NCBI GenBank assembly: GCA_003009755.1 | Contig: PXUB01000001.1 | Location: forward strand, 1-64,000 | From: Thermoplasmatales archaeon SW_10_69_26 | GTDB taxonomy: Archaea; Thermoplasmatota; SW-10-69-26 | Reading direction: 5' to 3' | DNA: 64,000 nucleotides | Shown: one piece after another, positions 42,281 to 50,408 of the stretch | Numbering within the stretch: the stretch's first letter is position 1 | Layout: every line of letters begins with the position of its first letter | Translations under genes and position numbers: made by a program | The notes under the pieces: model-generated | Databases searched by the model: none | What the model saw: the letters and a program-made list of their open reading frames with translations, nothing else | Told to the model about the DNA's origin: nothing

Positions 42281-43155
42281 TCGCCACCACGGTCGTCGCC
42301 GCCGCGGCGGCCGGGTTCGCGTGGCGCCGGTGGGGCGAGCGGATCCCCGACGTGGACGTGCTGCGCGAGGTGCTCGACGGCTACGAGGACCTCGTCCCCT
42401 GGATGATCCGCCTCAGCGTCGGCGTTCCCCTCGTCGGTGCGGGCTTCTCCGGGTACCTGTTGACGCCGGCGTTGCCCGTCGAGCTGCGCCTGCTGCAGGT
42501 CCTCGTCGGGTTCCTGCTGCTCCTGGGCCTGACCACGCGAGGCGCCGCCCTGCTGGGCCTGGTGGGCTGGTTGTCGGTCTTCGGCGTTTACGGTCCCACG
42601 CTGTTCTTGGCCGGCGAGTACACCGGCGCGTTCATCGCGTTGATCCTCGTCGGGCCCGGCCGGCCGAGCCTCGACCACATGCTCGAGCAGGTGGCCGAGG
42701 ACGAGGGCACCTGGTACCATCGGGTCGATCCCATCCACGAGGCCGGCGAGCGGTTCCGGGCCTTCGTCGCGCCGGCACGCCCGTGGGCGCCGGTGGCGGT
42801 CCGCTTGACGTTGGGTGCCACGCTGGCTTACCTCGGCATCTGGGAGAAGATCCTCGACCCGGGGCCCGCGATCGCGTTGGCCCGCGATCTGGGCCTGCCC
42901 GGCTCGATCTCGGCCGAGGCCTGGGTCGTGGGCGCCGGGCTCGTCGAGCTCGGCGTCGGCCTGCTGCTCGTGGCGGGGCTGTTCACGCGCGCCGCGAGCG
43001 CGGCCGCCTTCCTCGTGCTGACGGTCACCTTGTTCGCGTTGCCCAACGACCCCGTGCTGGCGCACGTTTCCCTGTTCGGGCTCGCCAGCGTCGTCTTCAC
43101 GTGGGGCGTCGGTCCCCTCAGCCTCGACCGGTCCATGCAGACGGGTGATGGCTGA
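42112..43155 (+). CDS. DoxX-like multi-TM membrane protein
   Basis: A 347-residue membrane protein with about nine TM helices. The second half (PWAPVAVRLTLGATLAYLGI, WEKILDPGPAIAL, GAGLVELGVGLLLVAGLFTR) resembles the DoxX/DoxD-like family, whose members are small quinol-oxidase-associated or redox membrane proteins. The first half repeats a similar pattern, suggesting an internal duplication. The GTG at 42112 has a TATA-like GAGTTAACC about 26 nt upstream. It overlaps the next membrane-protein gene (GTGATG), so both are one unit. Confidence 0.65.
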   Translation: MDGSRRWWWPAMALLALGLVAGTVTAHVEYVASEGDPVGPLDLWGAVASDPLGLTLIATTVVAAAAAGFAWRRWGERIPDVDVLREVLDGYEDLVPWMIRLSVGVPLVGAGFSGYLLTPALPVELRLLQVLVGFLLLLGLTTRGAALLGLVGWLSVFGVYGPTLFLAGEYTGAFIALILVGPGRPSLDHMLEQVAEDEGTWYHRVDPIHEAGERFRAFVAPARPWAPVAVRLTLGATLAYLGIWEKILDPGPAIALARDLGLPGSISAEAWVVGAGLVELGVGLLLVAGLFTRAASAAAFLVLTVTLFALPNDPVLAHVSLFGLASVVFTWGVGPLSLDRSMQTGDG

Positions 43156-44296
43156 CATGGGGCGAGAGCTCGGCGAGACCCGCATCGCTGGCCTCCATCT
43201 GCCGGTGGCGTTGAGCCTGATCGCCGTCGGCGTGGGCCACCTCGTCGTGGACGGCCTGCAGCCCTTCACGGTGCTGCGGGCGGCCTTCCCGTTGGCGCTG
43301 GGCGGTTTCGTCGTGCTCGTGATCGGCACCAGCCGGATGCTTCTGTCGGGTCGAGCCAACGTGGCCGTCGCCGGTCGCTGGGCGTGGTGGGTGCCGGGTC
43401 TGGCGGCGACGTCGGGGAGCCTGGGCCTGTACGCAGCCTTCGGCGGTCGTGCGTGGCTGTTGTCGCCCGCGGCGCTCCTGTGGGGTGCGGGCCTGGGTCT
43501 GCACGTGGGCCTGCTCGGGTTCAGCCTCGCTCGGGCCCGCCAGGGTGCCTCCGTCGTGGATGGCTGGCCGGCGCTTTCGGCGACCGTGGCCGGGCTCGGC
43601 TACGGGTTGGCCGCGGCCGTGGCCATCCCGTCGGTCCCGTTGCTGGGCTTCGGGCTGCTGGCGGCCCTGCATCTGGTCCTCACGGGCTTCGTCGTCCTCG
43701 CGATCGCGGCCGTCGTGCTCGGGGTCCTGCCGGGCATCACCGGCCGAGCGATCGCGACCCCGGTCGCCGGGGTCCTGGCGGTCGGGTTGAGCCTGGGTCC
43801 GATGCTGCTGGCGGAGGGGTTGAACGGCTCGGCCCTCCAGCTGCGGCTCGGCGCGATCGTCGAAGGGATCGGCCTCGTCGGGCTGGGTGGCGTGCTCGTG
43901 TGGTCGACGATCACCAGCGAGCGCGAACGGGCCTCGTTCTGGCTGTACGGGGCAGCCGGCATCTCGGTCCTGCTGGGCGCGATGCTGGGCGCCGCCATCG
44001 TGATGGGCTGGACGACGCGGGGGCAAGCGCCCTGGCACGGAGCCGTGACCCTGCTCGGGTTCGTCGGGCTCGTCGTCCTTGGCGCGGTCATGGACCTGTT
44101 CGCGCCGGCGCTGGAACCCCGTGCCGACCCGCTCGAGCGGCACAATATCACGGTGGTGGGGTTGGCGCTCACCGGGATGGCGGGCCTGGTGGCGGTGCCC
44201 CTCGTGCCCGGCTGGACCCTGCGGGTGGCCTTGGTCGCCTACCTGGCCGCGGTCGGGCTGCACCTCGTCGGGTCGATCGCTCGGTTGGAGCGGTGA
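43148..44296 (+). CDS. Multi-TM membrane protein of unknown function
   Basis: A 382-residue membrane protein with about eleven to twelve TM helices separated by very short loops. Scattered His (VGHLVVD, GLHVGLLG, LHLVLTG, APWHGAV, GLHLVGS) could bind haem or metal, as in haem-copper-oxidase-like or NnrS-like proteins, but no definite motif was found. It overlaps the DoxX-like gene upstream and lies just before the remains of a nitrite reductase gene, so a role in denitrification or respiration is possible. That is inferred from position only. Confidence 0.6.
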   Translation: MADMGRELGETRIAGLHLPVALSLIAVGVGHLVVDGLQPFTVLRAAFPLALGGFVVLVIGTSRMLLSGRANVAVAGRWAWWVPGLAATSGSLGLYAAFGGRAWLLSPAALLWGAGLGLHVGLLGFSLARARQGASVVDGWPALSATVAGLGYGLAAAVAIPSVPLLGFGLLAALHLVLTGFVVLAIAAVVLGVLPGITGRAIATPVAGVLAVGLSLGPMLLAEGLNGSALQLRLGAIVEGIGLVGLGGVLVWSTITSERERASFWLYGAAGISVLLGAMLGAAIVMGWTTRGQAPWHGAVTLLGFVGLVVLGAVMDLFAPALEPRADPLERHNITVVGLALTGMAGLVAVPLVPGWTLRVALVAYLAAVGLHLVGSIARLER

Positions 44297-44344
44297 GAGG
44301 AGAAGAGGAAAGGCCCCCTCCCAGACAGGGGCTAGGCCGGAAGG

Positions 44345-44895
44345 TCAGCTCTCGTCGACGGGGTGGCAGACGTCGTGGTTGGCCTCACCGTCGACGGCGA
44401 TGTGGCCGACCAGGCCCTTGTTCATCCGGAAGGTCGAGTGGTCGACCGGGATGTAGGTGCCCGACACCTCGAACGTCATCTCCACGCCGACGGCACCGCC
44501 GGCGGGCACCAGCGTGCTTTGCACGTTCTCGTTGACGAGGGCGAAGCTGCCCTCGACGTACACGCGGTCGGAGATCTCGCCGATCATGTGGAAGCTGGAC
44601 ACCAGGTGGGCCCGTGTTGCCCATGTACAGGCGCGCGGTGTCGTTCACCGTCAGGTTCGTGTCGTAGGCCCCAGCGCGCGGTTGCCGGTGATGCTGTCGG
44701 GGCGGCCGTTCCAGTTTACGAACGTCGGCTCCTCGAGGTTGCCCTGGGCGGCATCGAAGTCGAGGTGGCCGCTGCCTTCGAGCGCGGCGAGGCTCTCGTC
44801 GCCCTTGGCTTCGGAGTAGTATGCGCTTTACATCTTGTATTACTCCTCGTCGACCGCGGGCAGGCCCTCGGTGGTTCTGGGTAGGTTGGAGTGGG
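44345..44895 (-). pseudogene. nirK: C-terminal remnant of copper nitrite reductase (NirK)
   Basis: Joined across frames, the minus strand reads like the second cupredoxin domain of NirK: GLPAVDEE, YYSEAKGDESLAALEG, EEPTFVNWNGRPDSITGNRA, LTVNDTARLYMGNTG, SSFHMIGEISDRVYVEG, NVQSTLVPAGGA, GTYIPVDHSTFRMNKG. The last blocks contain the His typical of NirK. The frame is broken by two in-frame TAA codons near 44826-44846, one base missing from GGGG near 44670 and one from a CCC run near 44610. The gene cannot make a full enzyme. Its first cupredoxin domain is missing, and the lower-GC cassette begins at about 44895. Confidence 0.75.
44813..44846. repeat. 9-bp inverted repeat within the nirK remnant
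   Basis: GGAGTAGTA (44813-44821) and TATTACTCC (44838-44846) are inverted with one mismatch and an AT-richer 16-nt loop. It sits exactly where the nirK remnant acquires two stop codons. It may mark a rearrangement scar, or be chance symmetry of the repeated YYS codons. Confidence 0.3.
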
Positions 44896-44939
44896 CGGCG
44901 GGCTTGTCAGTCGGCTGTGAGATTCGGGCCGCGGACCCG

Positions 44940-45125
44940 ATGCGGAGAACGCTTGATGGATTGGCCAAGGATCTCTGTGCTCGTGGGTTCGAAGTGCCGG
45001 GAGATCCTGAGTTCCAATCGAAACGAACAGCGCGGGCCTGGTGCAGATGGATCGCGTCCGATAAGCCTAATTGGTGTCACACGGTCGAGCACGTGCGTGC
45101 CAAACTCGGACGAGTGGATCCGTAA
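44940..45125 (+). CDS. Small hypothetical protein of the cassette
   Basis: A 61-residue protein (MRRTLDGLAKDLCARGFEVP, ending TVEHVRAKLGRVDP) with predicted helices. No family was recognised. Codon use is less GC-biased than in flanking chromosomal genes. It ends 29 nt inside the cyclase-like gene in another frame, so the two could be coupled. The frame stays open upstream to 44835, but the ATG at 44940 gives the more protein-like start. Confidence 0.4.
   Translation: MRRTLDGLAKDLCARGFEVPGDPEFQSKRTARAWCRWIASDKPNWCHTVEHVRAKLGRVDP
45063..45072 (+). promoter_or_regulatory. TATA box of the cyclase-like gene
   Basis: AAGCCTAATT lies 25-34 nt before the GTG at 45097, the usual distance for a leaderless archaeal transcript. 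It supports that start and suggests the cassette gene is expressed. Confidence 0.45.
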
Positions 45126-45786
45126 GGACGAGCCGCCAGAGGAGGTGTACCTCTGCCTCCTCGATGTTCTCGGATTCCGGAGCTTCGTACACGGGAAGCA
45201 TCTCAGGACCGTAGCCAAGGCGCTTGGTGATGCTAAGGCCAAAAGCTCGCAGGAGATCCCCGACGATGTGGACGACGAGCATGCGCCAGAATCGCTGATG
45301 TTCAGTGACTCGGTGCTATTTTGGGCTGACGGGGAGGACGCGTCCCACTTGGACGGACTGGCGCGAACGGCACAGTCCTTCTACGCGGCGCTGTTCCAGG
45401 ACGGTCTCTTGCTCCGCGGAGCGATCGTGAGAGGAGAGCTTTCGATCGCCAGTGAGGGCGAGGTAATCGTCGGGGAGGGATTGATTCGAGCCTACGAGCT
45501 CGAGCAGGGCCAGAAGTGGGGCGGGATCGTTCTTGACCCCCGTCTCAGCCGGGACGGGGTCGACGGACTCGACGATCTCCACGACCAGGGTGTCCTCGTT
45601 GAGCACGACGTGCCCTGGGCGTCGAACCCGAGCCCTCGGCCTCATACGGTGGTCTGCTGGCCCGAGAACTGCCAAGTCACTCGTGCGGAGCTTCGGGAGG
45701 CCTTTTACGACTCCTTCCCCAAGATGGCAGAGGACGGGCGGGCGAAGCTCGCCGCTACGCTCCAATTCTTCGATGAGTACGCCTAG
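45097..45786 (+). CDS. Class III nucleotidyl-cyclase-like protein
   Basis: A 229-residue soluble protein. Its order of motifs matches a class III cyclase-like fold: a first strand with an acidic residue (YLCLLDVLGFRSFV), a beta-hairpin with a second one (ESLMFSDSVLFW), then LLLRGAIVRGEL and VGEGLIRAYELEQGQKWG. In classical cyclases two Asp at such positions bind the metal ions. Related stand-alone proteins occur widely and unannotated in bacterial genomes, some near defence genes. That last point is recalled rather than checked. It sits in a lower-GC cassette inside a dead nitrite reductase gene, with an own leaderless promoter. The C-terminal 70 residues are helical. Nucleotide specificity and activity are unknown. 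Confidence 0.6.
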   Translation: MPNSDEWIRKDEPPEEVYLCLLDVLGFRSFVHGKHLRTVAKALGDAKAKSSQEIPDDVDDEHAPESLMFSDSVLFWADGEDASHLDGLARTAQSFYAALFQDGLLLRGAIVRGELSIASEGEVIVGEGLIRAYELEQGQKWGGIVLDPRLSRDGVDGLDDLHDQGVLVEHDVPWASNPSPRPHTVVCWPENCQVTRAELREAFYDSFPKMAEDGRAKLAATLQFFDEYA

Positions 45787-46133
45787 CTCCCTGACTCCGA
45801 GGGAAGAGGGAAACGATCCACAACAGACCCTGTAGGCGTCAGAAGCACGAGTTCAAGACGGTCTTCCTTCTGGACGGCTGCATGGACAACTCGGGGAATA
45901 TCCATCGAGATCTGTACTGGAGAGGGGTCCTGGTGCTCATCCGACCAGCGGAACTTCATCGTGTGCTGGGATTTGGACGCGGTGAGCACGATCTCCCCGC
46001 CTTCCCGCTGAACAGCTAGGTTGAAGCCCTTCTCTCCGGTAGCTTCATACTCTTTGGCGCCCTCTAGCCAGGAGTCAAGGCGCTCGAAGGCACGCCGTAG
46101 CGGGACATGCCCGAAGGTTGCAGAGGAGGGCAC
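45783..46133 (-). CDS. Hypothetical protein of the cassette
   Basis: A 116-residue soluble protein with an alpha-helical first third (PLRRAFERLDSWLEGAKEYE) and a beta-rich remainder (GFNLAVQREGGEIVLTASKS, ELVLLTPTGSVVDRF). No family was recognised. It has a GTG start with a TATA-like CCTAACATAGG (46153-46163) about 26 nt upstream. It converges on the cyclase-like gene with a 4-nt stop overlap. Its lower-GC codons place it in the same cassette. Confidence 0.55.
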   Translation of the reverse strand: MPSSATFGHVPLRRAFERLDSWLEGAKEYEATGEKGFNLAVQREGGEIVLTASKSQHTMKFRWSDEHQDPSPVQISMDIPRVVHAAVQKEDRLELVLLTPTGSVVDRFPLPSESGS

Positions 46134-46174
46134 GATACGATAGTGTGTGCCAACCTATGTTAGGCTTTTGTGGT

Positions 46175-46556
46175 ACGTCCGCAAGGAGGCAGCCTCCGGC
46201 GCGGTCGACACTGCCGGCGTCGTTCCCGTCCTCTCAACGGGCCCACTCGGTGTCGGCCGGCATGTCGGAGGGATGGCGGCTGATCTCGTCGATCGTGACC
46301 TCCTCGGGCTCGCCGAACGCGTGCTCGGAGCCGGCCTCGCCTTCGGCGTCGGCCGCCTGTCCCTCCTCGTGCACGATCACGGTGCCGACCATGCCCTGCA
46401 TCTGGCCCTCGTCGCCCTCGGTGGCGTGCGGGATGCAGTGGTAGCTGTACGTGCCGGTGGCCTGGAAGGCGTGCTCTCAGGACGTCTCGGCTGCCAGCCA
46501 GTCGTCGGGGTCCTCGCCGCTGCCTTCGACGCCCCACCGCACTTGGCGTCCGAGGG
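46175..46556 (-). pseudogene. nirK: Halocyanin-like domain and NirK N-terminal remnant
   Basis: The minus strand reads the end of a halocyanin-like cupredoxin domain (VRWGVEGSGEDPDDWLAAET, then EHAFQATGTYSYHCIPHA and GQMQGMVGTVIVHEEG). This gives the Cys, His and Met copper ligands. A linker and VTIDEISRHPSDMPADTEWA follow, which resembles the start of NirK (ITRDPTDVPPP-like). An in-frame TGA (46477-46479) splits the copper domain and another TGA lies at 46234-46236, after which the other frame continues as VERTGTTPAVST. The first 50-60 residues of the domain are missing. It is the 5' part of the same fusion gene whose 3' part is at 44345-44895. Confidence 0.7.
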
Positions 46557-46566
46557 AGAGCGGTGT

Positions 46567-47445
46567 TCAGCCCTCGTCGGACCCCGCGGGAGCCAGCGTC
46601 TGCTCACGCGCGGACCGATCGAGGGCGGCCTCGGCGATCGATCGGGCGTACAACCCGACGCGTTCGGTGTCCTCCAGCAGCGAGAAGTAGCCGCGGTACA
46701 GCCGGTCGTCGGGCAGTTGGTCGGGTCGGCGGGGGCCGCCGGCGAGCGAGATCGCGTCGCCTTCGACGTCCTGGGTCCAGTCCTCGATGTCGTCGATGAC
46801 GCCGTGGGCGAGCGTGGCGTCCGGTTCGGCGAGAGCGCGGTGGGCTCGGTCGACCAGGTCCATGGCTTCGCCGATCGCCGTCTCGATCCGGTCGGCGATG
46901 GCGCCGATGCGCTCTTGGGGCGTGAGCTCGGCCGCTCGGAGCGTGATCTCCTCGGCGTAGTCGGCGATGCGTTCCAGGCGGTCGGCGCCGCGCAGCAGGG
47001 CGTCGCCGGGACGTAGGCGGGCGTCGTCCTGGTTGGCGGTGCGCTGCAGCGCGAACAGCTGGCGGTCGCAGCGGCGCTCCTCCTCGGAGAGGCGGTCCAC
47101 GATCTCGGTGTCGGGGCGCTCCTCGATGCCGGTCTTGGCGATGGCGAGGGTGCGACGGGTCGCTTTGTGCAGCCGGCGCAGCCGCTCGTCCGGGTCCGGG
47201 CCCTGCGAGCGGGGGAACCCGACCCGGACCTCGTCGTCCGCGTCGAGGACGCGGGCGCCGGGCAGGCGGCTGAGTATCGCTTGCAGGTGCTCGCCGCCCT
47301 CGGACGGCCGGGGGAAGCGGACCCCGCGGGCGCCGGCGATGTAGTAGGCGATCAGGATGCGTTGCAGACGCGCGGGGTTGCGCGCCTCCTCGCCGAGGTC
47401 GGGAAGCTCGTCCTCTCGGGTCTCCGCGGGACCGGCATCGGTCAT
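46567..47445 (-). CDS. PhoU-domain protein
   Basis: A 292-residue all-helical protein. Residues 20-90 look like the AbrB-like lead-in of archaeal PhoU proteins, though degenerate. Two PhoU-type helical bundles follow, with GADRLERIADYAEEITLRA (about residue 175) matching the conserved xDxLERIGDxAxxIA motif. PhoU proteins down-regulate the phosphate transporter and signal to the phosphate regulon, usually binding metal through acidic residues. No pst genes are in the window. ATG 47445 was chosen; 47472 is also possible. Confidence 0.7.
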   Translation of the reverse strand: MTDAGPAETREDELPDLGEEARNPARLQRILIAYYIAGARGVRFPRPSEGGEHLQAILSRLPGARVLDADDEVRVGFPRSQGPDPDERLRRLHKATRRTLAIAKTGIEERPDTEIVDRLSEEERRCDRQLFALQRTANQDDARLRPGDALLRGADRLERIADYAEEITLRAAELTPQERIGAIADRIETAIGEAMDLVDRAHRALAEPDATLAHGVIDDIEDWTQDVEGDAISLAGGPRRPDQLPDDRLYRGYFSLLEDTERVGLYARSIAEAALDRSAREQTLAPAGSDEG

Positions 47446-47680
47446 CGCAGACAAGGAGACCTCGAGGGGCATGAACGCTGCGGACCGCGAGGGCGGATCG
47501 GTGCGGTGAACCGAAAGCCCCTCGCCGATGGGCTCCGCCGAGGTTCGCACCAGCGCCGCTACGGGCGAGACCGAGGTAGGCCGAGCCGCCGTGGCGGGAG
47601 GCCCGCGCCTGCGGCAAGCACCGCCGCGCCGGCCCGCAGGCACCTCAGCCCCCGCCTTCCTCGACGGTCACGGTCGGCTC

Positions 47681-48883
47681 TCACCCCGTCAGGCCGCGGA
47701 CGAGGGCAGGCCCCAGCAGGGTGGCCATCAACAGCGAGCGGCGGGCGCCAGCGGCGTGCGCGGCGCGGGCGAGGGTCCACCCGGCCAGGCACACGAGGCC
47801 GCCGGCCCACCCGGTGAACAGGCCGATGCCGACGAGCCAGGGCACGACGAGGCCGCGAGCCAGGCCCGGCACGTGCGCGGCCAGCGCCTCGGCGTGGCGG
47901 CAGGCGAGCCCCAGCCCGGCGAGACCGACGAGGCCGCCGGTGGCCATCGCGGCGAGGTCGCCCACGAGGGCGTCCCACCCGGGGATCGGCCACGCCAGGG
48001 CCAGGCGGGCGGCGTGGACGCCCGTCCGGGTGCGCTGGAGGGCGTGGAGGACGCCGGTGGCGACGCAGACGCTGGCGGTGTTGACGGCGCCGACGGTCGC
48101 CATGAGCGAGGTCTCGCGCTGGTGGCCGATCTGGGCGGCGACGGCGGTGGCGGGGCCGGCGGTGAACCCGGAGAACACGCCGGAGACGAGACCCAGCAGC
48201 GAGCCCACGATCGGCCCGCGGCGGGCGGGGGTGGGCACGTGGCCGTCCTCGCCGGGCAACGGCTCGTGATCCGGCGGCGGGCTGCGGGCCGCGTGCACCA
48301 GCGCTGGCAGGCCGAAGAGCCCGATGAACAAGGGCAAAAGCGGGGTCGCGGGCCAGCCCAGCGGCGAGGTGACCGGGACCGCGAGGCCGACGTGGCCGAG
48401 CAGGCCGGCGGCGAGCGCGACGAGGGCGGCCGTCGGCGGGCCGGCGGGGTCGCTTGCGACGAGGACGAGCAACGCGATGCCGGCCACCCAGGGCGTCGCG
48501 GCTTGGACCGCCGAGCGGGCGCCGGGCGTGGTGAGGAGGTGGGCGATCGCGAGGGCGGCCGGCACGCCGAGCGCGAGCCCGGCGAGGCTGCCGGTGGCGC
48601 TGGCGGTGAGGGCCTCCTCGGCGTGGCCGCCGCGAGCCAGCCGCTGGCCGGGATGCAGGGCCGGGGCGAGCTCGCCCTCGGGGACTCCGAGCACGACGAG
48701 CGGGAGCGCGCTGGTGAACGTCCAGGCGCCCAGCGCGGCCATGAGGAACGCGATCGTGGGCAGCGCGGGCAGGCCCCAGCGGGCCTCGACGGCGAGGGCG
48801 CCGGCGGCCAGCGTGTTCGGGTGCAGCCCGGGCACGAGCCCGGCCAGGCCGCCGGTGAGGCCGCCGACGGTCGCGAGGGTCAC
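47681..48883 (-). CDS. TctA-like (DUF112) membrane permease
   Basis: A 400-residue membrane protein with about ten TM helices in two halves. GGLTGGLAGLVPGLHPNTLA at the N terminus and SLLGLVSGVFSGFTAGPATA in the middle are the repeated Gly/Pro signatures of TctA/DUF112 proteins. TctA is the large permease of tripartite tricarboxylate transporters. Archaeal members often lack the solute-binding partner and their substrate is unknown. Its GTG overlaps the stop of the OB-fold gene (GTGA), so expression is coupled. Confidence 0.8.
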   Translation of the reverse strand: MTLATVGGLTGGLAGLVPGLHPNTLAAGALAVEARWGLPALPTIAFLMAALGAWTFTSALPLVVLGVPEGELAPALHPGQRLARGGHAEEALTASATGSLAGLALGVPAALAIAHLLTTPGARSAVQAATPWVAGIALLVLVASDPAGPPTAALVALAAGLLGHVGLAVPVTSPLGWPATPLLPLFIGLFGLPALVHAARSPPPDHEPLPGEDGHVPTPARRGPIVGSLLGLVSGVFSGFTAGPATAVAAQIGHQRETSLMATVGAVNTASVCVATGVLHALQRTRTGVHAARLALAWPIPGWDALVGDLAAMATGGLVGLAGLGLACRHAEALAAHVPGLARGLVVPWLVGIGLFTGWAGGLVCLAGWTLARAAHAAGARRSLLMATLLGPALVRGLTG

Positions 48884-49461
48884 GGCGAGGGGGGTGTCCA
48901 GCCTCGCCACCCCTGAGCCTCGAGCTCGTACCCGGCCCGGTCGGGCTCGTACACCAGCCGCCCCCAGACGACGACGGGCTCGGGCGGGGGCGCGATCCCG
49001 CTGGCGTCGACGGGGAGCCGGCCCTCCTCGTCCAGCAGCGCGGCACCGTCGTCGGCCCAGGTGCCGGTGACGGCGATCGGTTGCCCCCGCAGGCGGGGCG
49101 CGTTCTCGAGGACCTGGCCCAGCGGCCGGTGCTCGGGAGAGGCCTCGGTCTCGATGGCGCCCTCGGCCCACACGATGGGTCCGTGCTCGCCGGGGCTGGG
49201 TTGCCCGCGGACCGTGACCTGCTCGCCGAGGCTGGGGGCCGAGCCGCGGGTGAGCACGGTGGCCTGCCGGTTGCCCTCGGTCAGCTCGAACCGGAGGACG
49301 TCGCCGTGGGCGTCGATCGCCGTGACGCGGCCGTCGAGCTGCACGGTCTCGCCGTAGTGCTGGCTGAGCTCGTCGAGGGTGATGCTGGTCGGATCGACGA
49401 GCGGCGTGAGGGCGTGCAGCAGGGCGACGATCGCGAAGGCTTGCACGATGCGGGCCCGCAC
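48880..49461 (-). CDS. Membrane-anchored tandem OB-fold protein
   Basis: A 193-residue protein with one N-terminal TM helix (RIVQAFAIVALLHALTPLV) and two successive beta-barrel OB-like domains: SQHYGETVQLDGRVTAIDAH..VLRFELTEG and APRLRGQPIAVTGTWADDGA..LPVDASGI. OB folds of this exported type bind nucleic acid, sugar or haem (CcmE-like). No CcmE His motif is present. The GTG at 49461 has CAACGTTCACC about 26 nt upstream as a possible promoter. It is coupled to the TctA-like permease downstream. Confidence 0.6.
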   Translation of the reverse strand: MRARIVQAFAIVALLHALTPLVDPTSITLDELSQHYGETVQLDGRVTAIDAHGDVLRFELTEGNRQATVLTRGSAPSLGEQVTVRGQPSPGEHGPIVWAEGAIETEASPEHRPLGQVLENAPRLRGQPIAVTGTWADDGAALLDEEGRLPVDASGIAPPPEPVVVWGRLVYEPDRAGYELEAQGWRGWTPPSP

Positions 49462-49699
49462 AGGCAGGGACGCGAGCCGCGAGAGGGTGAACGTTGTCCT
49501 GGGGCAGTGTGGAGGTGGAGGGCGCGGAGGGGATGAAGGCGCCGACAACGACCAACCACCTCGCGAACGCGGGGGCCGGTTTGGGAGGCCTTCGCCACCA
49601 CCGTCCAAAGGGGAGGGCCGCGGGGACGCGGATCCCCCTGCTACAGCGGCTAGCGGCCGTCGTGGCAAGGGTTTTCCATGTTCAGATAACTCGAACCGC

Positions 49700-50200
49700 A
49701 TGGCCGGTCGGAGCGTCCTGGTGGTGTTCCTGACGACCCTCGTCCTCGGGTCGGCCGCGCCGGCGATTCAATCCTCCGGCGCCCCCGATCAGTACACCGT
49801 GGACCTGGAGCCCGCGGAAGCCCAAGCGGAACCCGGGGAGGAGGTCGCGTTCCGTACGGAGGTCGGGGGCCGCGATCCCGATCACTACCCCGGGGACGGG
49901 CACCTCAAGGTCTGGGTGGAGGCCCCGGACAACGTGACCGTGTCGAACGTCACGCCGAAGCGGATCTTCCTCGAGGAGAACGAGACCGAGGTGTGGACGT
50001 TCTCCGCCAACGCGGAGAGCCCGGGGACGTACGTCATCGAGGCTTGGATCGAGGACGACGGGGACAACTACCGGTTCCGTGAGGCAGACGACGCCGTCCT
50101 CCAGGCGGGAGGCTCCCGGACGATCCCAGTTCCGGGGTTGGTGCCGGTCGTGGCGGGGTCTCTGGCCGCGGCCGCCTGGCTCCAGAGGAAGCCACAGTGA
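49700..50200 (+). CDS. Secreted beta-sandwich protein with PGF-CTERM-like tail
   Basis: A 166-residue exported protein: signal peptide (1-24), a single Ig-like beta domain (YTVDLEPAEAQAEPGEEVAF, KVWVEAPDNVTVSNVTPKRI, ETEVWTFSANAESPGTYVIE) and a C-terminal sorting-type end (PVPGLVPVVAGSLAAAAW plus a basic tail). Three sequons (NVT, NVT, NET) suggest glycosylation. GGTTTTCC at 49669-49676 lies about 26 nt before the ATG. The function is unknown. Confidence 0.65.
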   Translation: MAGRSVLVVFLTTLVLGSAAPAIQSSGAPDQYTVDLEPAEAQAEPGEEVAFRTEVGGRDPDHYPGDGHLKVWVEAPDNVTVSNVTPKRIFLEENETEVWTFSANAESPGTYVIEAWIEDDGDNYRFREADDAVLQAGGSRTIPVPGLVPVVAGSLAAAAWLQRKPQ

Positions 50201-50408
50201 AGCTCTCGCTCGTCACGACCATGGGGGGATCGGCGTCAGGGTTCGCTTGGAGGGCACTGGCGAGTCCGTGTTCGCCCGGCGGCCTCGTCGAGCCTCCCTT
50301 GGACGAGGATGGCGAGACCGAGACGATGGCGGAGGCCCCGAGGGGGATGCCGCCGGAGCTTCCCACGTGGAACGCGGGCGGACGCTCGGAGGTGGATTCC
50401 AGGGTCCT

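Noticed and set aside
46477-46479. In-frame TGA as a selenocysteine codon in the halocyanin-like remnant
   Set aside because: The copper domain already has its Cys ligand elsewhere, and the gene is broken at several other places.
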